A stretch of DNA of 40,822 nucleotides, taken from positions 1 to 40,822 of the forward strand of contig CALXIA010000017.1 in NCBI GenBank assembly GCA_944388245.1, given 5' to 3'. Below, piece by piece: positions 6,997 through 17,080 of this stretch. Below the pieces are notes generated by a model that was not told the DNA's origin, did not search any database, and was given only the letters and a program-made list of their open reading frames with translations. A program made the translations under genes and the position numbers. This DNA comes from an uncultured Gemmiger sp. GTDB lineage: Bacteria; Bacillota; Clostridia; Oscillospirales; Ruminococcaceae. Within the stretch, counting starts at the first letter, position 1. Each line of letters begins with the position of its first letter.

Positions 6997-9900
6997 ATGA
7001 AGCGATCTTTTGACCGGCTGTTGCGGCGGGTGGCCGCCGCAACACTGGGCGCCGCCCTGTTGTGGGGGGCGCTGGCCCCCGCCGCCACGGTGTGGGCGGA
7101 GGAGAGCCCGGTTCCCGCGGCGCAGACCGAACAAGCCGGCGCGGCGCAGGCCGATGCGACCGGCGAGCCGCAGGCCGGGGAAACCGAAACCGGCAGCGGG
7201 CAGGACCTGCTCCTGCTGTATGAGCATCAGACCGGCAATTCCGAAACGCCCTATGTGACCGATACCCTGCGGGACGGGGATACCATCCCGTTCTTTCAGC
7301 AGGTGTTCGGGGAGATCACCCTCTGCCGGGGGGACGCGGACCATCCGGTCCCGCTGAGCGAGACGACCGTCCAGCTGCTGCTGAACGGTTCGCCTGTGCC
7401 CGCGGAGGCGGTGCAGTTCGTGCCCCTGCATGAAAGCTATGCCCAGTATGGCGTGCAGGTTTCTGCCGATCCTCTGGGCCGCCTGCTGGGGCAGGCCAGC
7501 CCGAATTTCGGTATGGAACTGAAGCTGACCGCGGGCGGGGATAGCCTGACCATCTCGATCCCCAACGAGGGGGTCCAGGTCAGCGTGCCGGAATACGTCC
7601 AATCGCTGACCATAGAGAGCAGCGGGCCGGACCTGTACACGGCAAGCCTGTATCTGTTTGTGAGCGGTGATGTGCTGTACGGCATTTCCCCCAACATGGA
7701 CTGGATCGCTGCCAACATGCAGCTGACCGGGGATATCGCGGCCTATTTCACCGATCCCCGGGTGGGCGACAATTATGATCTGACCTTCAACGCCACCGAC
7801 AAGCTGGCGGAGCTGGAGGCACGCGAGACGGTGACCGGCCAGCTGACCTGGACCGGCAAGCTGGACCAGCAGCCGCACAGCCTGGCGGTGTCCTACACCA
7901 ACTCCGGCTGGTATGCCGGCTGGTACAGCTGCCTGAGCGCCGGCATCGAGCGTTGGTACACAGAACTTGGCCCCAACATCGAGGACCAGCTGATGGCGGG
8001 CCAGTCCGGCAGCTTCAAGCTGCGGCTGTATCCCCAGAACGCACGCCCCAACAGCGGCGGAGTGCCCCTTTCGCTGCAGGAGGAGTATCTGACCAAAGAC
8101 CTGCCGGCCGGCATGACCGCCACCCTGCAGCCGGACGGCGTGACGCTGCTGGTGGAATATACCCTGACCGGGCAGGACGTGCGGGACACCCCCTGGACCC
8201 TGACGGCGAATCTGCCGGGCATGAACAGCCCGGAGACGCTGGAGATCCGGGTGAAGCCCGCTCCTGCCTACTGGCTGGGCAGCTTCAATATGGACACTTC
8301 GCTGCCGCCCTATTCCTACCGGTACAGCAGCCTCACCAGCCTGCAGATCGACACCCTGTATGAGTACAACGCGGTGATCCCGCTGGTGGACGGCCGCCCC
8401 GCCGCCACCCGGGAGGAACTGGAGCAGAGCGGCATCACGGTGGCGGACAGCGCCGACCCGGACCTGATCCAGGCCGTGCCCCGGCAGCTGAACTTTACCG
8501 ACAGCATCGGCAAGACCAGCCAGGTGTGGGGCTTCTGCGTGAGCGCACTGGCGGAGAACGCCATGAACGAATCCCGTTCCCTGACCATTTTCCAGGGGGA
8601 TGAGACGATCGCCACACTGCCGTACAGCCTGAACGGCATGAACAACAACGGCTACCGCTGCACCGCCCTGCAAAGCGACAAGCTGGAGACCCTGCAGCTC
8701 AGCGATCAGGCCCGGCAGGGGACCATCTACGCGGTGAAGGACGACAGCGGCGCGGCCCTGCCGCTCACCGCCGCGCCCACCGTCACCGGCACGGCGGCGC
8801 AGAACCTGACGGTGGTCTGGAAAGAGGGCCTGTCCGGCTTCCGGGTGGACCGAAACGCCAACCAGGTGCCCGGCGAGGCCACGGTGGAGGTGCGCGTGGG
8901 GAACACGGTGCGCCGCATCGTCTATACCTTTATCCGGTATCCGGCGTCGGCCACCTATTACTCCAGCGGCCTGGACGGCTCCTACCGCAACTACACCGAA
9001 TCGCTGTAGTTCACCGGGGATCTGGCCGGCGTCAGCGGAAAAAATCCCCAGGCGGTGCAGACGGCCCGCTTCGTGGAGGACGGCAGCTTCGACCTCTATC
9101 TCTATTCCCAGCAGTACATCGCGGCGCAAAACATGGCGAACCCCACCGAGATGGGCCGCTACTACAGCTTTGCCGCCGAACTGGTGGACAGCATCCAGTT
9201 TTACACCTCCGACCCGGAGGTGCTGCGCATCGAGAAGCAGATCACCCATTCGGATGAGACCGACGGGGCGTTCCCGGGCAACGGCTATGCCAACCCGGAG
9301 GGCAACTGCTTCGGCGTGACCCTGACCCCCGGCGGCAAGAGCGGCAGCTGTGAGGTGTACGCGGAGATCCGGCTCAAGCGCCCCAGCGCCAACGACCCCT
9401 TCGGCTGCGATATGAGCAAGACCCCGGAAACTGTGACCATTGGCCATACCTTCACGGTCCAGTCCCGGGACGCGGCGGAGACCTATTACGCCGCCCCGGA
9501 TACCCTGCGGCAGGTGCTGGACAGCATCCCGGTGACCAGCACCCCGGTGCTGGTGCTGCTGGAGGGCGGGGACTATGCCATGGACCTGAACATCTCCGGC
9601 AAGAACCTGATCCTGCGCAGCGCCGACCCGGAAAATCCCGCCCGTTTCACCGGTGACCCGGACGCGGAGGGCGGTTTCATCATTCAGGTGAACGCCCCCT
9701 CCAGCAGCTTCGCGCTGGAAGATCTGGTGGTGGACGGCGGCGGCAAGCGGGGCGGCATCCAGCAGCTGGGGGATGAGTCGCAAGGCGTGCGGGTGCCCTT
9801 TACCATCCGCCGCTGCCAGATCCGCAACTGCACCACCGGCGTTTCGGGCCTGCTCATGGGCGGCCTGCGGCTGGAAAATACCCAGGTGGAAGCCTGCTCC

Positions 9901-11679
9901 GTCGGCGTGAACGGCGCCCTGCTGTATTACTGCACCCTGCAGAACAACGACATGGCGCTGGCCCAGGAGTACAACCTGAATATCACCCAGGACCTCACCG
10001 CCCGCTGGACCCGTTTTATGGATAACACCACCGACCTGGTCATCCTGACCGATACGATGGGCCAGGAGGCGTACACCGTAAACCTGCCCCAGAACTACTG
10101 GAACGGCAGTTCCACGCCCACCCTCAAGGTGCTGAAGCTGAGCGATACCAGCACCGAGCTGGAGAAAACGGTGAAGCTGTACACTTCGCCCTACTACATG
10201 GACGAATCGCTGACCACCCTGAACGTGGATATCAACACCACCCAGATGGAGAACGACACCCTGCTGCTGCCGGTGGAAAAGAGTGAGATCGGCGTGGGCG
10301 GCATGACCGTGGCGGCCGACGCGTTCGCCAACATTCAGCAGGCCGACAAGCCCGCCCAGTTCCCGATCCTGGGCACCGATTCCCGGGAGATGGCCCGCTG
10401 GAGTTTCGAGACCATCCAGGATACCACTATTGACACCAACCTGAACGTGGACACCGCCCTGTCGGACGGCGCCCAGGCCACGGTGGACAAGCTGCCCCAG
10501 AACGAACAGGACAAGGTGCTGCAGGAGGTCAATCTGAGCCATAACGGCCAGCTGCCTGGCCGGGCCACCCTGTCCATCAAGGCCACCCAGCTGCCCCAGG
10601 GCGGCGTGGACGCGCTGTACCTGTACTGGGTCAAGCCGGACGGCACCATCGTGCCCGCCGAGGTGGTGGACGTGCAGTACGACGCGGCCACCCAGTGCTA
10701 TGTGATCACGATCGATCATTGCTCGGAATACATCATCACCAACGGGAAGCTGGAGAATGTGGGGGAGGGCGGTTCTCCCACCGCCACGCCGGCGCCCAGC
10801 GCGGCCCCCACGGCCACCCCTGCGCCGACCGCCGCGCCCAGCGCGGCTCCGACCGCAACCCCGGCTGCGGGCGGCGGTAGCCAGCCGACGGCGACCCCGG
10901 CCCCCACCGCGGCCCCGGCCGCAAGCGCGACCCCGACCCCGGCGGCCATAGCCCGGCCGCGTCCCACCGCCACCGCGCAGCCCGCCCAGAGCGAGCTGAT
11001 CAGCGCGCAGCAGGTGATGGACGCCTTTAAGGATCAGCCGGAAGATGTGACCCTGGATGTGAGCGTCCAGAGCACCGTGAGCCAGAAAGCCTTTGAACTG
11101 CTGGCCAACCGGCCCGACGCCGAACTCCGGCTGGAGGGCGATGGCTATGCCTGGGTATTTACCGGCGGCACCATCCAGAGCGCGGAACTGCCCGACGGCG
11201 TGTTTGCCGCGGGCGTGACCCAGGGCGTGGACGATGACGCGGCCGCCCGGATCAGCCAGGTCGCCGCGGGCGCGCCCTGGTACGGCTTTGACACCGCCTT
11301 TTCCGGCCAGCTGCCCGGCCCCGCAAACCTGGAGATCGTGGTGAATACCACGGCCTTTGTGGGGATGCGCTGCGGGTTGTACTGGCTGCCCGAGGAGGGC
11401 GACGCGGAGCGTGTGGCCACCGTGGAGGTGGATGAAAACGGCCGCGTATCCCTGCCGCTGGAACACTGCTCGATCTATTTCCTGGTGACGGAGGAGCCGG
11501 TGGAGGACGTTGTGACCCCGCCCGCCGGTGAGGCGCCGACCCAGGACGCGGTGCAGACCCAGCCCCAGCCCGAAGCAGCCGGCGGATTCCCGCTGCTGCC
11601 GGTGGTGATCGGGATCGCCGTGGTGCTGGCAGGCGGACTGGCCGTGCTGGTCATTCGCCGGCGGCACAGCGGATCCTGA
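6997..11679 (+). pseudogene. Giant membrane-anchored surface protein with beta-helix region, interrupted by in-frame TAG
   Basis: A single 1560-codon frame broken only by TAG at 9007-9009 (codon 671); the same frame continues directly afterwards. The ATG at 6997 has GGAG 7 bases before it (an ATG at 6991 is too close). Residues 1-34 are a Sec signal peptide. Residues 35-850 are unrecognised beta-rich segments. Around 830-1030 there is a pectate-lyase-like beta-helix pattern (LILRSAD..., LEDLVVDGGGK..., IRRCQIRNCTTGVSG..., LENTQVEACSVGV...). A domain with a GQLPG...LYW...HCS.Y pattern occurs twice, near 1180-1250 and 1435-1505, on either side of a Pro/Ala/Thr linker. The C-terminus is a membrane helix (LLPVVIGIAVVLAGGLAVLVI) plus a basic tail. 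No sortase motif is seen. Likely an adhesin or envelope-structure protein. As read it is truncated at 670 residues and loses its anchor. Confidence 0.75.
10775..10985 (+). repeat. Pro/Ala/Thr-rich degenerate repeat linker
   Basis: Degenerate repeats encode P-T-A-T-P-A-P / P-S-A-A-P units joining the two GQLPG-containing domains of the surface protein. The composition resembles the lysozyme linker at the left edge of the window, consistent with a shared type of wall-spanning spacer in this organism. Confidence 0.65.
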
Positions 11680-11705
11680 TCTTCTTTTCCCCATACCATC
11701 AAAAT

Positions 11706-11749
11706 ACAGGAAACCGCCCGCGGACGTTTGTCCGCGGGCGGTTTCCTGT
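11706..11749. terminator. Long hairpin between convergent genes
   Basis: A perfect 20-bp stem (11706-11725 with 11730-11749), loop GTTT. U-tracts are weak on both sides, but the position between the convergent surface-protein and ABC-permease genes fits a bidirectional terminator. Confidence 0.75.
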
Positions 11750-11791
11750 TGAAAAAGAAAAGAAGAAAAGAGAATAAGAGGATGGCACAGA

Positions 11792-13651
11792 TCATTCCAG
11801 CCCCAGGGTGATGGCGTTGACCGCCTCGGTCAGATCCACCACCAGGGCCCGGTCCACCAGGCCCAGCGTCTCCCCGTCCAGGGTGGCCAGGCAGCTCTCC
11901 CCGTCATATTGGTAGAGGGCCACCGTCAGGCTGGGCCAGGTCTCATTGTCCAGGTGTACGGTAAAGGCGATCTCCTGCTTTTTGGCAGGGGTCTCGCTGT
12001 TGAATTCGCTCACCGTCAGCCCGTCCACCGCGCTCTGCACATCGGCAAACTCCACCTCGGTGTCGTTCACCGTCCAGCTGTCGCCGGCGGGGGTCAGGGA
12101 GTAGGTGGCGTCGTCCAGGGTGAAGTCCACGCCGGTCACCGCGTCCCAATCCAGGGCCAGCACCGCGTCCGGGCGCAGCGCGTCGTAGTCGGTGGCGGTG
12201 ATCGTTTCATAGGAATCCTCGTCCACGGTATAGACGATGGGGGAATCGTCCATCCGCATATATCCGTTTCCGTCCGCGTCCTGGCCGAAGGCCAGCACGA
12301 AGATGCCTTGTTCCTCGTCGGCGGTATAGGTCACGGTGAACCGGATGGCCGGGGCGTCCAGCCCCCACTGGGCCAGATCGTCCTCGGTGGCGGTGTAGCT
12401 TGCGTAGCTGGTGCGGTCCAGGCCGGCGAAGGTGGTCACAAGACCGGTCACCTTGCTGTCATCCAGCGGTTTCCAGCTGCCGTCCTGCTCCAGGTAGTAA
12501 TCGTAGGCGTCGGTGTAGGTCAGCTGCTCGTCCGGGCGGTATTCCACCGTCAGGCTGGCCGCCCCCTCCACAGTGATGCCGTCCAGAGTGTCATAGTCCG
12601 GGATGGTGTCCTGACGCATCAAATCGTCCCGGCTCTCCGCCAGGTAGTCCGCCGGGTCATCCTCGATCAGATAGACCGTGCCGGTTCCCAGGGTCACATA
12701 CCGCTTGCTGTCCATGGTGGAGTAGTCCCCCAGCTGCAGCACCGTGTCCCCGTCGGCGGTGGTCAGGGTCACCGTGCCGGTGGGGCTGGCCAGCCCGTAC
12801 TGGGCGAAATCTTCCACATTCTCGATCACAAAGCTGGCGGTCACGCTGGCAAAGTGCGCCAGCAGATCGGCCATCTTGTCCTGGTCGATCGGAAAGTCCG
12901 CGTCCTCCGCGTCCTGCCAGACCCCGTCGGTGCAGGTGAACCGCAGGGTGGTATCCCCGGTGGTCCAGGAAACGGCGGTCAGGTCCTCCTCCGGGAGGGC
13001 CAGGATCTCCTCGCTGGTGGTGGAGATGCTGTCCATATGCCGTTCCACGCCGGTGGCGATGAAGATGGCCAGGCAGAGCACCGCCAGCGCCACCAGATTG
13101 AAGGCGGTGGAGGCGATGTAGTCGGCCAGGGAGGCGCTGTAGTAGCAGAAGAGCATCACCACCACCCCGATGCCCGCGGCCATGCCCTGGGATTCGGTCA
13201 GGGAAGAGATGAACATGCCGATGGCGATCAGGGCCAGCCCCAGAAAAACAAAGGCGATCAGCGCTCCGTAGGAGGTGGGCAGGTAGACCTCCCCGTAGAG
13301 GGAGAAGATCAGCGGGTAGAGGCAGGCCACCAGCATGGGGATCACGAACACCAGCGCCATGGCAAAGTATTTGCCCAGGATCACATCGGTGGAGGAGAGG
13401 GGCAGCAGGGAGAGCAGCTGATCGGTCTTCTGCTTCTTCTCCTCCGCCAGCACCCGCATGGTCAGAATGGGCACCAGGGCCACAAAGCCGATACAGAAGG
13501 TGCCCAGGGCGTACTCAAAGTTGGCCACCGCCGCGTTGATGTTGTAGAGCATCGCGCCGATGCCGATGAATTCCAGCAGAAACGCCCCGAATACGTAGGC
13601 CAGCAGCCCGTGGCTGTACAGGCCGGCCTCATGCTTAAATACCGCTTTCAT
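11792..13651 (-). CDS. ABC-2/GldF-type permease fused to a DUF4340 domain
   Basis: This 619-residue protein has two unlike halves. Residues 1-200 carry about six hydrophobic segments and the GldF-like permease pattern (KHEAGLYSHGLLAYVFGAFLL, then MRVLAEEKKQKTDQLLSLLPLSSTDVILGKY). From about residue 207 it becomes a soluble, Asp/Thr-rich domain of the DUF4340 type, with repeated units such as DLTAVSWTTGDTTLRFTCTDGVWQDAEDADFPIDQDKMADLL. Known context: related clusters encode ATPase, GldF permease, GldG protein and DUF4340 protein separately. Here GldG is absent, and the last hydrophobic segment (183-201) looks like the N-terminal anchor of DUF4340 rather than the end of GldF. The ATG at 13651 has AAGGAG and overlaps the ATPase gene by 17 bases. 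Substrate unknown; an extracytoplasmic DUF4340 part is inferred. Confidence 0.8.
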   Translation of the reverse strand: MKAVFKHEAGLYSHGLLAYVFGAFLLEFIGIGAMLYNINAAVANFEYALGTFCIGFVALVPILTMRVLAEEKKQKTDQLLSLLPLSSTDVILGKYFAMALVFVIPMLVACLYPLIFSLYGEVYLPTSYGALIAFVFLGLALIAIGMFISSLTESQGMAAGIGVVVMLFCYYSASLADYIASTAFNLVALAVLCLAIFIATGVERHMDSISTTSEEILALPEEDLTAVSWTTGDTTLRFTCTDGVWQDAEDADFPIDQDKMADLLAHFASVTASFVIENVEDFAQYGLASPTGTVTLTTADGDTVLQLGDYSTMDSKRYVTLGTGTVYLIEDDPADYLAESRDDLMRQDTIPDYDTLDGITVEGAASLTVEYRPDEQLTYTDAYDYYLEQDGSWKPLDDSKVTGLVTTFAGLDRTSYASYTATEDDLAQWGLDAPAIRFTVTYTADEEQGIFVLAFGQDADGNGYMRMDDSPIVYTVDEDSYETITATDYDALRPDAVLALDWDAVTGVDFTLDDATYSLTPAGDSWTVNDTEVEFADVQSAVDGLTVSEFNSETPAKKQEIAFTVHLDNETWPSLTVALYQYDGESCLATLDGETLGLVDRALVVDLTEAVNAITLGLE

Positions 13652-14612
13652 GGGTGGGCTCCTTCTTTCCGGACGGTTCGTCCTCGGTCAGTTCGATAAA
13701 GATGTTTTCCAGATCGGCCCGCACCGGGGTCATCTGAAGAATGGGCCGTCCGGCCTGGGCAAAGGCCAGGAAGATGGCCCGGGCCGCGGCGTTCGCGTCC
13801 CCCTGCAGGGTCAGCTGCGCCCGGCAGCCGCCCGCCGCCGCGTCCGCCTGTGCCTGGCAGCCGGTCACCGCCGGCACCCCGGCCAGCAGCCCGCGCACCT
13901 GGTCGGGGCTGGCCTCGGCGCACAGGGTCATGCGGCCGGCGGAGGCCATGGCCGTTTCCAGGTTCTGCGGGGTGTCGAAGGCCACCAGTTTGCCATGGGC
14001 GATGATCAGCACGCTGCCGCAGATCGCCTGCACCTCGCTCAGGATATGGCTGCTCAGGATGACGGTGTGCTTTTCCCCCAGCTGGCGGATCAGATCCCGA
14101 ATCTCGATGATCTGCAGCGGGTCCAGCCCCACGGTGGGTTCGTCCAGGATGATGTAGGGCGGGCTGCCCAGCAGCGCCTGGGCGATGCCCACCCGCTGCC
14201 GGTAGCCCTTGGACAGATTCCGGATCAGCCGCCCGGCCATCTCGTCCAGCTTGGTTTCGGCCACCATCCGGGCCACCTCGTCCGGGATCTGCCGGGCCGG
14301 GATGCCTTTGGCCTCCGCGACGAACCGCAGATATTCCCAGGGCGTCTCCTCGGTATAGAGGGGCGGGATCTCGGGCAGATAGCCGATCAGCCGCTTGGCC
14401 TGGCGGGCGTCCTCAAAGATGTCGTGGCCGTCGATGGTCACCTCGCCCGACGTGGCGGCCAGGCAGCCGGTCATAATGTTCATGGTGGTGGATTTTCCCG
14501 CCCCGTTCGGGCCGAGAAATCCGTAGATATGGCCGGTCTCCAGGGTGAAGGAAACGTCGTTCACCGCTGTAAAGTCGCCGTATCGTTTGGTCAGATGTGT
14601 AACCTGGATCAT
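13635..14612 (-). CDS. ABC transporter ATP-binding protein (Gld/ABC-2 type)
   Basis: A 325-residue ATPase with Walker A GPNGAGKST, Q-loop region, signature LSKGYRQRVGIAQALL, Walker B IILDEPTVGLDP, the H-loop in ILSSHILSE, and a C-terminal extension of about 100 residues as in GldA-like or multidrug exporter ATPases. The ATG at 14612 follows GGGAGG by 8 bases; upstream in-frame codons lack a ribosome site. It overlaps the start of the permease-DUF4340 gene, so the two form one transporter operon, probably an exporter or an envelope-localised complex. Substrate cannot be read from sequence. Confidence 0.9.
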   Translation of the reverse strand: MIQVTHLTKRYGDFTAVNDVSFTLETGHIYGFLGPNGAGKSTTMNIMTGCLAATSGEVTIDGHDIFEDARQAKRLIGYLPEIPPLYTEETPWEYLRFVAEAKGIPARQIPDEVARMVAETKLDEMAGRLIRNLSKGYRQRVGIAQALLGSPPYIILDEPTVGLDPLQIIEIRDLIRQLGEKHTVILSSHILSEVQAICGSVLIIAHGKLVAFDTPQNLETAMASAGRMTLCAEASPDQVRGLLAGVPAVTGCQAQADAAAGGCRAQLTLQGDANAAARAIFLAFAQAGRPILQMTPVRADLENIFIELTEDEPSGKKEPTHESGI

Positions 14613-14754
14613 GGTAGATACCTCCCTAGTTCCTGGCATCCACTCTACCACGCCGGGCTGAAACGAAACTGAAAAAACGCGCCCGGTCTGTGAAAGTTCC
14701 GCGAAAGGCGTCCGCGCTTTCTGTCGGAAAGGGGGAGTTCCCGCCCGCGGGCAG

Positions 14755-14795
14755 AAAAAACGCCGGACACAGAGGGTTTGCCTCTGTGTCCGGCG
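14755..14795 (-). terminator. Intrinsic terminator of rny
   Basis: A 15-bp perfect stem (14761-14775 with 14781-14795), loop GTTTG, followed on the minus strand by a T6 run (14760-14755). It lies 23 bases past the rny stop. Confidence 0.92.
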
Positions 14796-14817
14796 TAAGA
14801 CGGTATATAGGAAAATC

Positions 14818-16380
14818 TTATTTGGCGTACTCCACCGCGCGGCTCTCGCGGATCACGTTCACCTTGATCTGACCGGGGTAGTCCAGTTCCTCCTCGATCT
14901 TCTTGGTGATGGCCCGGGCCATCAGGATCAGCTGATCGTCGCTGACCGCCTCCGGCTTGACCATGATCCGCACCTCGCGGCCGGCCTGCACCGCGAACGC
15001 GGTATCCACGCCCTCGAAGCTGCAGCTGATCTCCTCCAGGTTTTCCAGGCGCTTGATATAGCTCTCCAGATTCTCCCGGCGGGCGCCCGGCCGGGCGGCG
15101 CTGATCGCGTCGGCCGCCATGACGATAAAGGCCAGCGGGGTCTTGGGCTCCACGTCGCCGTGGTGGGCCTCGATCGCGTGGATGATGGCCGGATTCTCCT
15201 TGTACTTGCGGGCGATCTCCACACCGATCTGGATGTGGCTGCCCTCGATCTCGTGATCCAGCGCCTTGCCGATGTCATGCAGCAGGCCGGCGCGGCGGGC
15301 CTGGGTCACGTTGACCCCCATCTCGGCGGCCAGCAGCCCGGACAGCCAGGCCACCTCCAGCGAGTGGTTCAGCACGTTCTGGCCAAAGCTGGTGCGGAAC
15401 CGCAGACGGCCCAGCAGCTTGACCATGTCGGGATGGATGCCGTGCAGCCCCAGGTCCATCACGACCTTTTCGCCCTCCCGCTTCATGCTGATCTCCAGCT
15501 CGCGGCGGCATTTCTCCACCGTCTCCTCGATGCGGGCGGGATGGATGCGGCCGTCGCTGACCAGCTTTTCCAGCGCCATCCGGGCAACCTCCCGGCGGGT
15601 CTGGTCAAAGCTGGACAGGGTGATGGCCTCGGGGGTGTCGTCGATGATCAGGTCCACGCCGGTGGCGGTCTCCAGCGCGCGGATGTTCCGGCCCTCACGG
15701 CCGATGATCCGGCCCTTCATCTCGTCGCTGGGCAGCGGCACCACGCTCACGGTGGTCTCGCTGGAATGGTCCGCGGCGCAGCGGGCGATGGCCTGGCCGA
15801 TCATCTCCCGGGCGATGTTGTCCGCCTCGTCCTTCAGATTGGCCTCATAGGCGCTGATCCGCATGGCCTTCTCGTGGGTCAGTTCCTCATCCAGCCGGTT
15901 CAGCAGCAGCTGTTTGGCGTCCTCCTGGGTCAGGCCGGCGATGGTCTCCAGTTTTTCCATCTGGCGCAGCTTCAGCTGTTCCAGTTCGTCCAGCCGGGCC
16001 TCCACCAGTTCGCTGCGGCCCTTCAGGTCCTCTTCCTTTTTCTCCAGGGCGGTGGTGCGCTTGTCCAGGGATTCCTCCTTCTGGTCCAGCCGGCGCTCCT
16101 GCCGGGACAGCTCGCCCCGGCGCTCCTTGACCTCCTTGTCGGCCTCGGCCTTCAGACGGAAAACCTCGTCCTTGGCCTCCACCACGGCTTCCTTGCGTTT
16201 CTGCTCGGCGGTGCGGATGGCCTCGTTCACCAGCCGCTTGGCTTCTTCCTCGGCGCTGCCGATCTTGGCCTCGGCCGTCTTGCGCCGGTAGAGCGAGCCC
16301 GCGTAAAACGCGAGGGCGCCCACCACAACGGCCACGACCAGACCCACCACGACGCACGCAATAACAATGCTCGGGTTCAT
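14818..16380 (-). CDS. rny: Ribonuclease Y
   Basis: A 520-residue membrane-anchored endoribonuclease that initiates mRNA decay. Domains in order: an N-terminal membrane helix ([24 protein letters not shown]), a long charged coiled coil to about residue 200, a KH RNA-binding domain ([15 protein letters not shown]), an HD metal phosphohydrolase domain with [12 protein letters not shown], and the conserved C-terminal domain ending in [10 protein letters not shown]. Length and order match the family. The ATG at 16380 is preferred, with GGAG 12 bases upstream; an in-frame TTG abuts the ribosome site. It ends in a strong terminator and is transcribed divergently from thrS. Confidence 0.96.
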   Translation of the reverse strand: MNPSIVIACVVVGLVVAVVVGALAFYAGSLYRRKTAEAKIGSAEEEAKRLVNEAIRTAEQKRKEAVVEAKDEVFRLKAEADKEVKERRGELSRQERRLDQKEESLDKRTTALEKKEEDLKGRSELVEARLDELEQLKLRQMEKLETIAGLTQEDAKQLLLNRLDEELTHEKAMRISAYEANLKDEADNIAREMIGQAIARCAADHSSETTVSVVPLPSDEMKGRIIGREGRNIRALETATGVDLIIDDTPEAITLSSFDQTRREVARMALEKLVSDGRIHPARIEETVEKCRRELEISMKREGEKVVMDLGLHGIHPDMVKLLGRLRFRTSFGQNVLNHSLEVAWLSGLLAAEMGVNVTQARRAGLLHDIGKALDHEIEGSHIQIGVEIARKYKENPAIIHAIEAHHGDVEPKTPLAFIVMAADAISAARPGARRENLESYIKRLENLEEISCSFEGVDTAFAVQAGREVRIMVKPEAVSDDQLILMARAITKKIEEELDYPGQIKVNVIRESRAVEYAK

Positions 16381-16663
16381 GGATGGTGTCAACTCCTCAA
16401 AATATACTTGCTATCTTGAGATGGACCGCCGAACAGGGGGACGCCTTCTGCGAGAGTGCTATTCAATTCTTTATAAGTTGGGCAAAACAACCACACGGAC
16501 CGCTCCACAACGCGCGCCGTGCACAGAATTCAATCGCAAAACTTATAAAATACTATAAAGGGGATGGCCCCAGAAAACAGTCAGGCGGGGGCAGATGCCC
16601 CGAACGGTCCACCAAAATATCAATATTATTGTAAAGTAGAATCTGCGCAATGTCAAGAAAGAG
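16381..16663. other. Intergenic region between rny and the thrS promoter
   Basis: About 280 bases, more AT-rich than the surroundings, holding the rny 5' region on the minus strand. Several TATA-like boxes occur (for example TATATT near 16404-16409 on the minus strand), but none has a convincing -35 partner. A GGGGGCA/TGCCCC hairpin lies near 16585-16600. The decamer TTTATAAGTT (16470-16479) recurs inverted at 16540-16549. No gene is supported here. Confidence 0.5.
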
Positions 16664-16692
16664 TTGACTTTTGGCGGCGGTGGGGGTATAGT
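16664..16692 (+). promoter_or_regulatory. SigA promoter of thrS
   Basis: TTGACT (16664-16669), 17-base spacer, TATAGT (16687-16692). Transcription is expected to start near 16699, giving a leader of about 380 bases. Confidence 0.85.
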
Positions 16693-16698
16693 ATAGGC

Positions 16699-17024
16699 GA
16701 CGGCGAAAGCGGTGCGCTTTCCTCGCCGTTAACCGACTGTTTCATCTTGCAAAAGGTGTGGATGCGGCCATGAGCCGGGCGCGTCCGCCGCAGCAGAGAG
16801 GGCCGCCGTTCCCGCCGCGGGAACGCGCTGTGAGCGGCCTTGCGCGGCGTCCGGTCTTACCAACCGCGGAACCGCGGGGGAGAACCCCCGCCGGGCTGGC
16901 CCGTTACAGCCGAAAACGAGGGGCGTTCCGCTTTGCGGCGGGGCGCAATCCGGGTGGAACCGTGGAGCGTGCGTTTGCGCCGCTTCATCCCGTGGCAGCA
17001 GTTGCGGGGTGAAGCGGCTTTTTT
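16699..17024 (+). promoter_or_regulatory. T-box riboswitch (threonine) upstream of thrS
   Basis: The canonical T-box sequence GGGTGGAACCGTGG lies at 16952-16965. Upstream are long GC-rich paired segments with an AGAGAG element at 16795-16800 (Stem I), and a candidate specifier codon ACC (Thr) at 16859-16861. A leader terminator with U6 follows. Established mechanism: uncharged tRNA pairs with the specifier and T-box, stabilises the antiterminator and allows thrS transcription. The specifier position is inferred; the T-box sequence and terminator are seen directly. Confidence 0.9.
16979..17024 (+). terminator. T-box leader terminator
   Basis: A 14-bp stem (16979-16992 with 17005-17018, with G-U wobble) and a 12-base loop are followed by T6 (17019-17024). 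It is mutually exclusive with the antiterminator formed by the T-box sequence just upstream. Confidence 0.9.
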
Positions 17025-17080
17025 CATTCCCGCCGCCGGCAAGGCGTGCGGACAAGGATTTTAGAAAGGAAGAAAACACG

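Noticed and set aside
5075-7045. A 656-codon antisense frame over blaI-blaR1
   Set aside because: His/Gln/Arg-rich shadow of the coding strand with no recognisable domain or start signal.
6886-11694. A 1602-codon open frame antisense to the surface-protein gene
   Set aside because: It mirrors the other strand of a GC-rich gene, has low-complexity Gly/Arg/His/Gln-rich content, no domain, and no ribosome site. The sense frame has a signal peptide and ordered domains.
16470-16549. Inverted decamer TTTATAAGTT / AACTTATAAA 60 bases apart
   Set aside because: Short, AT-rich, far apart and not tied to a promoter that I can support; could be chance.
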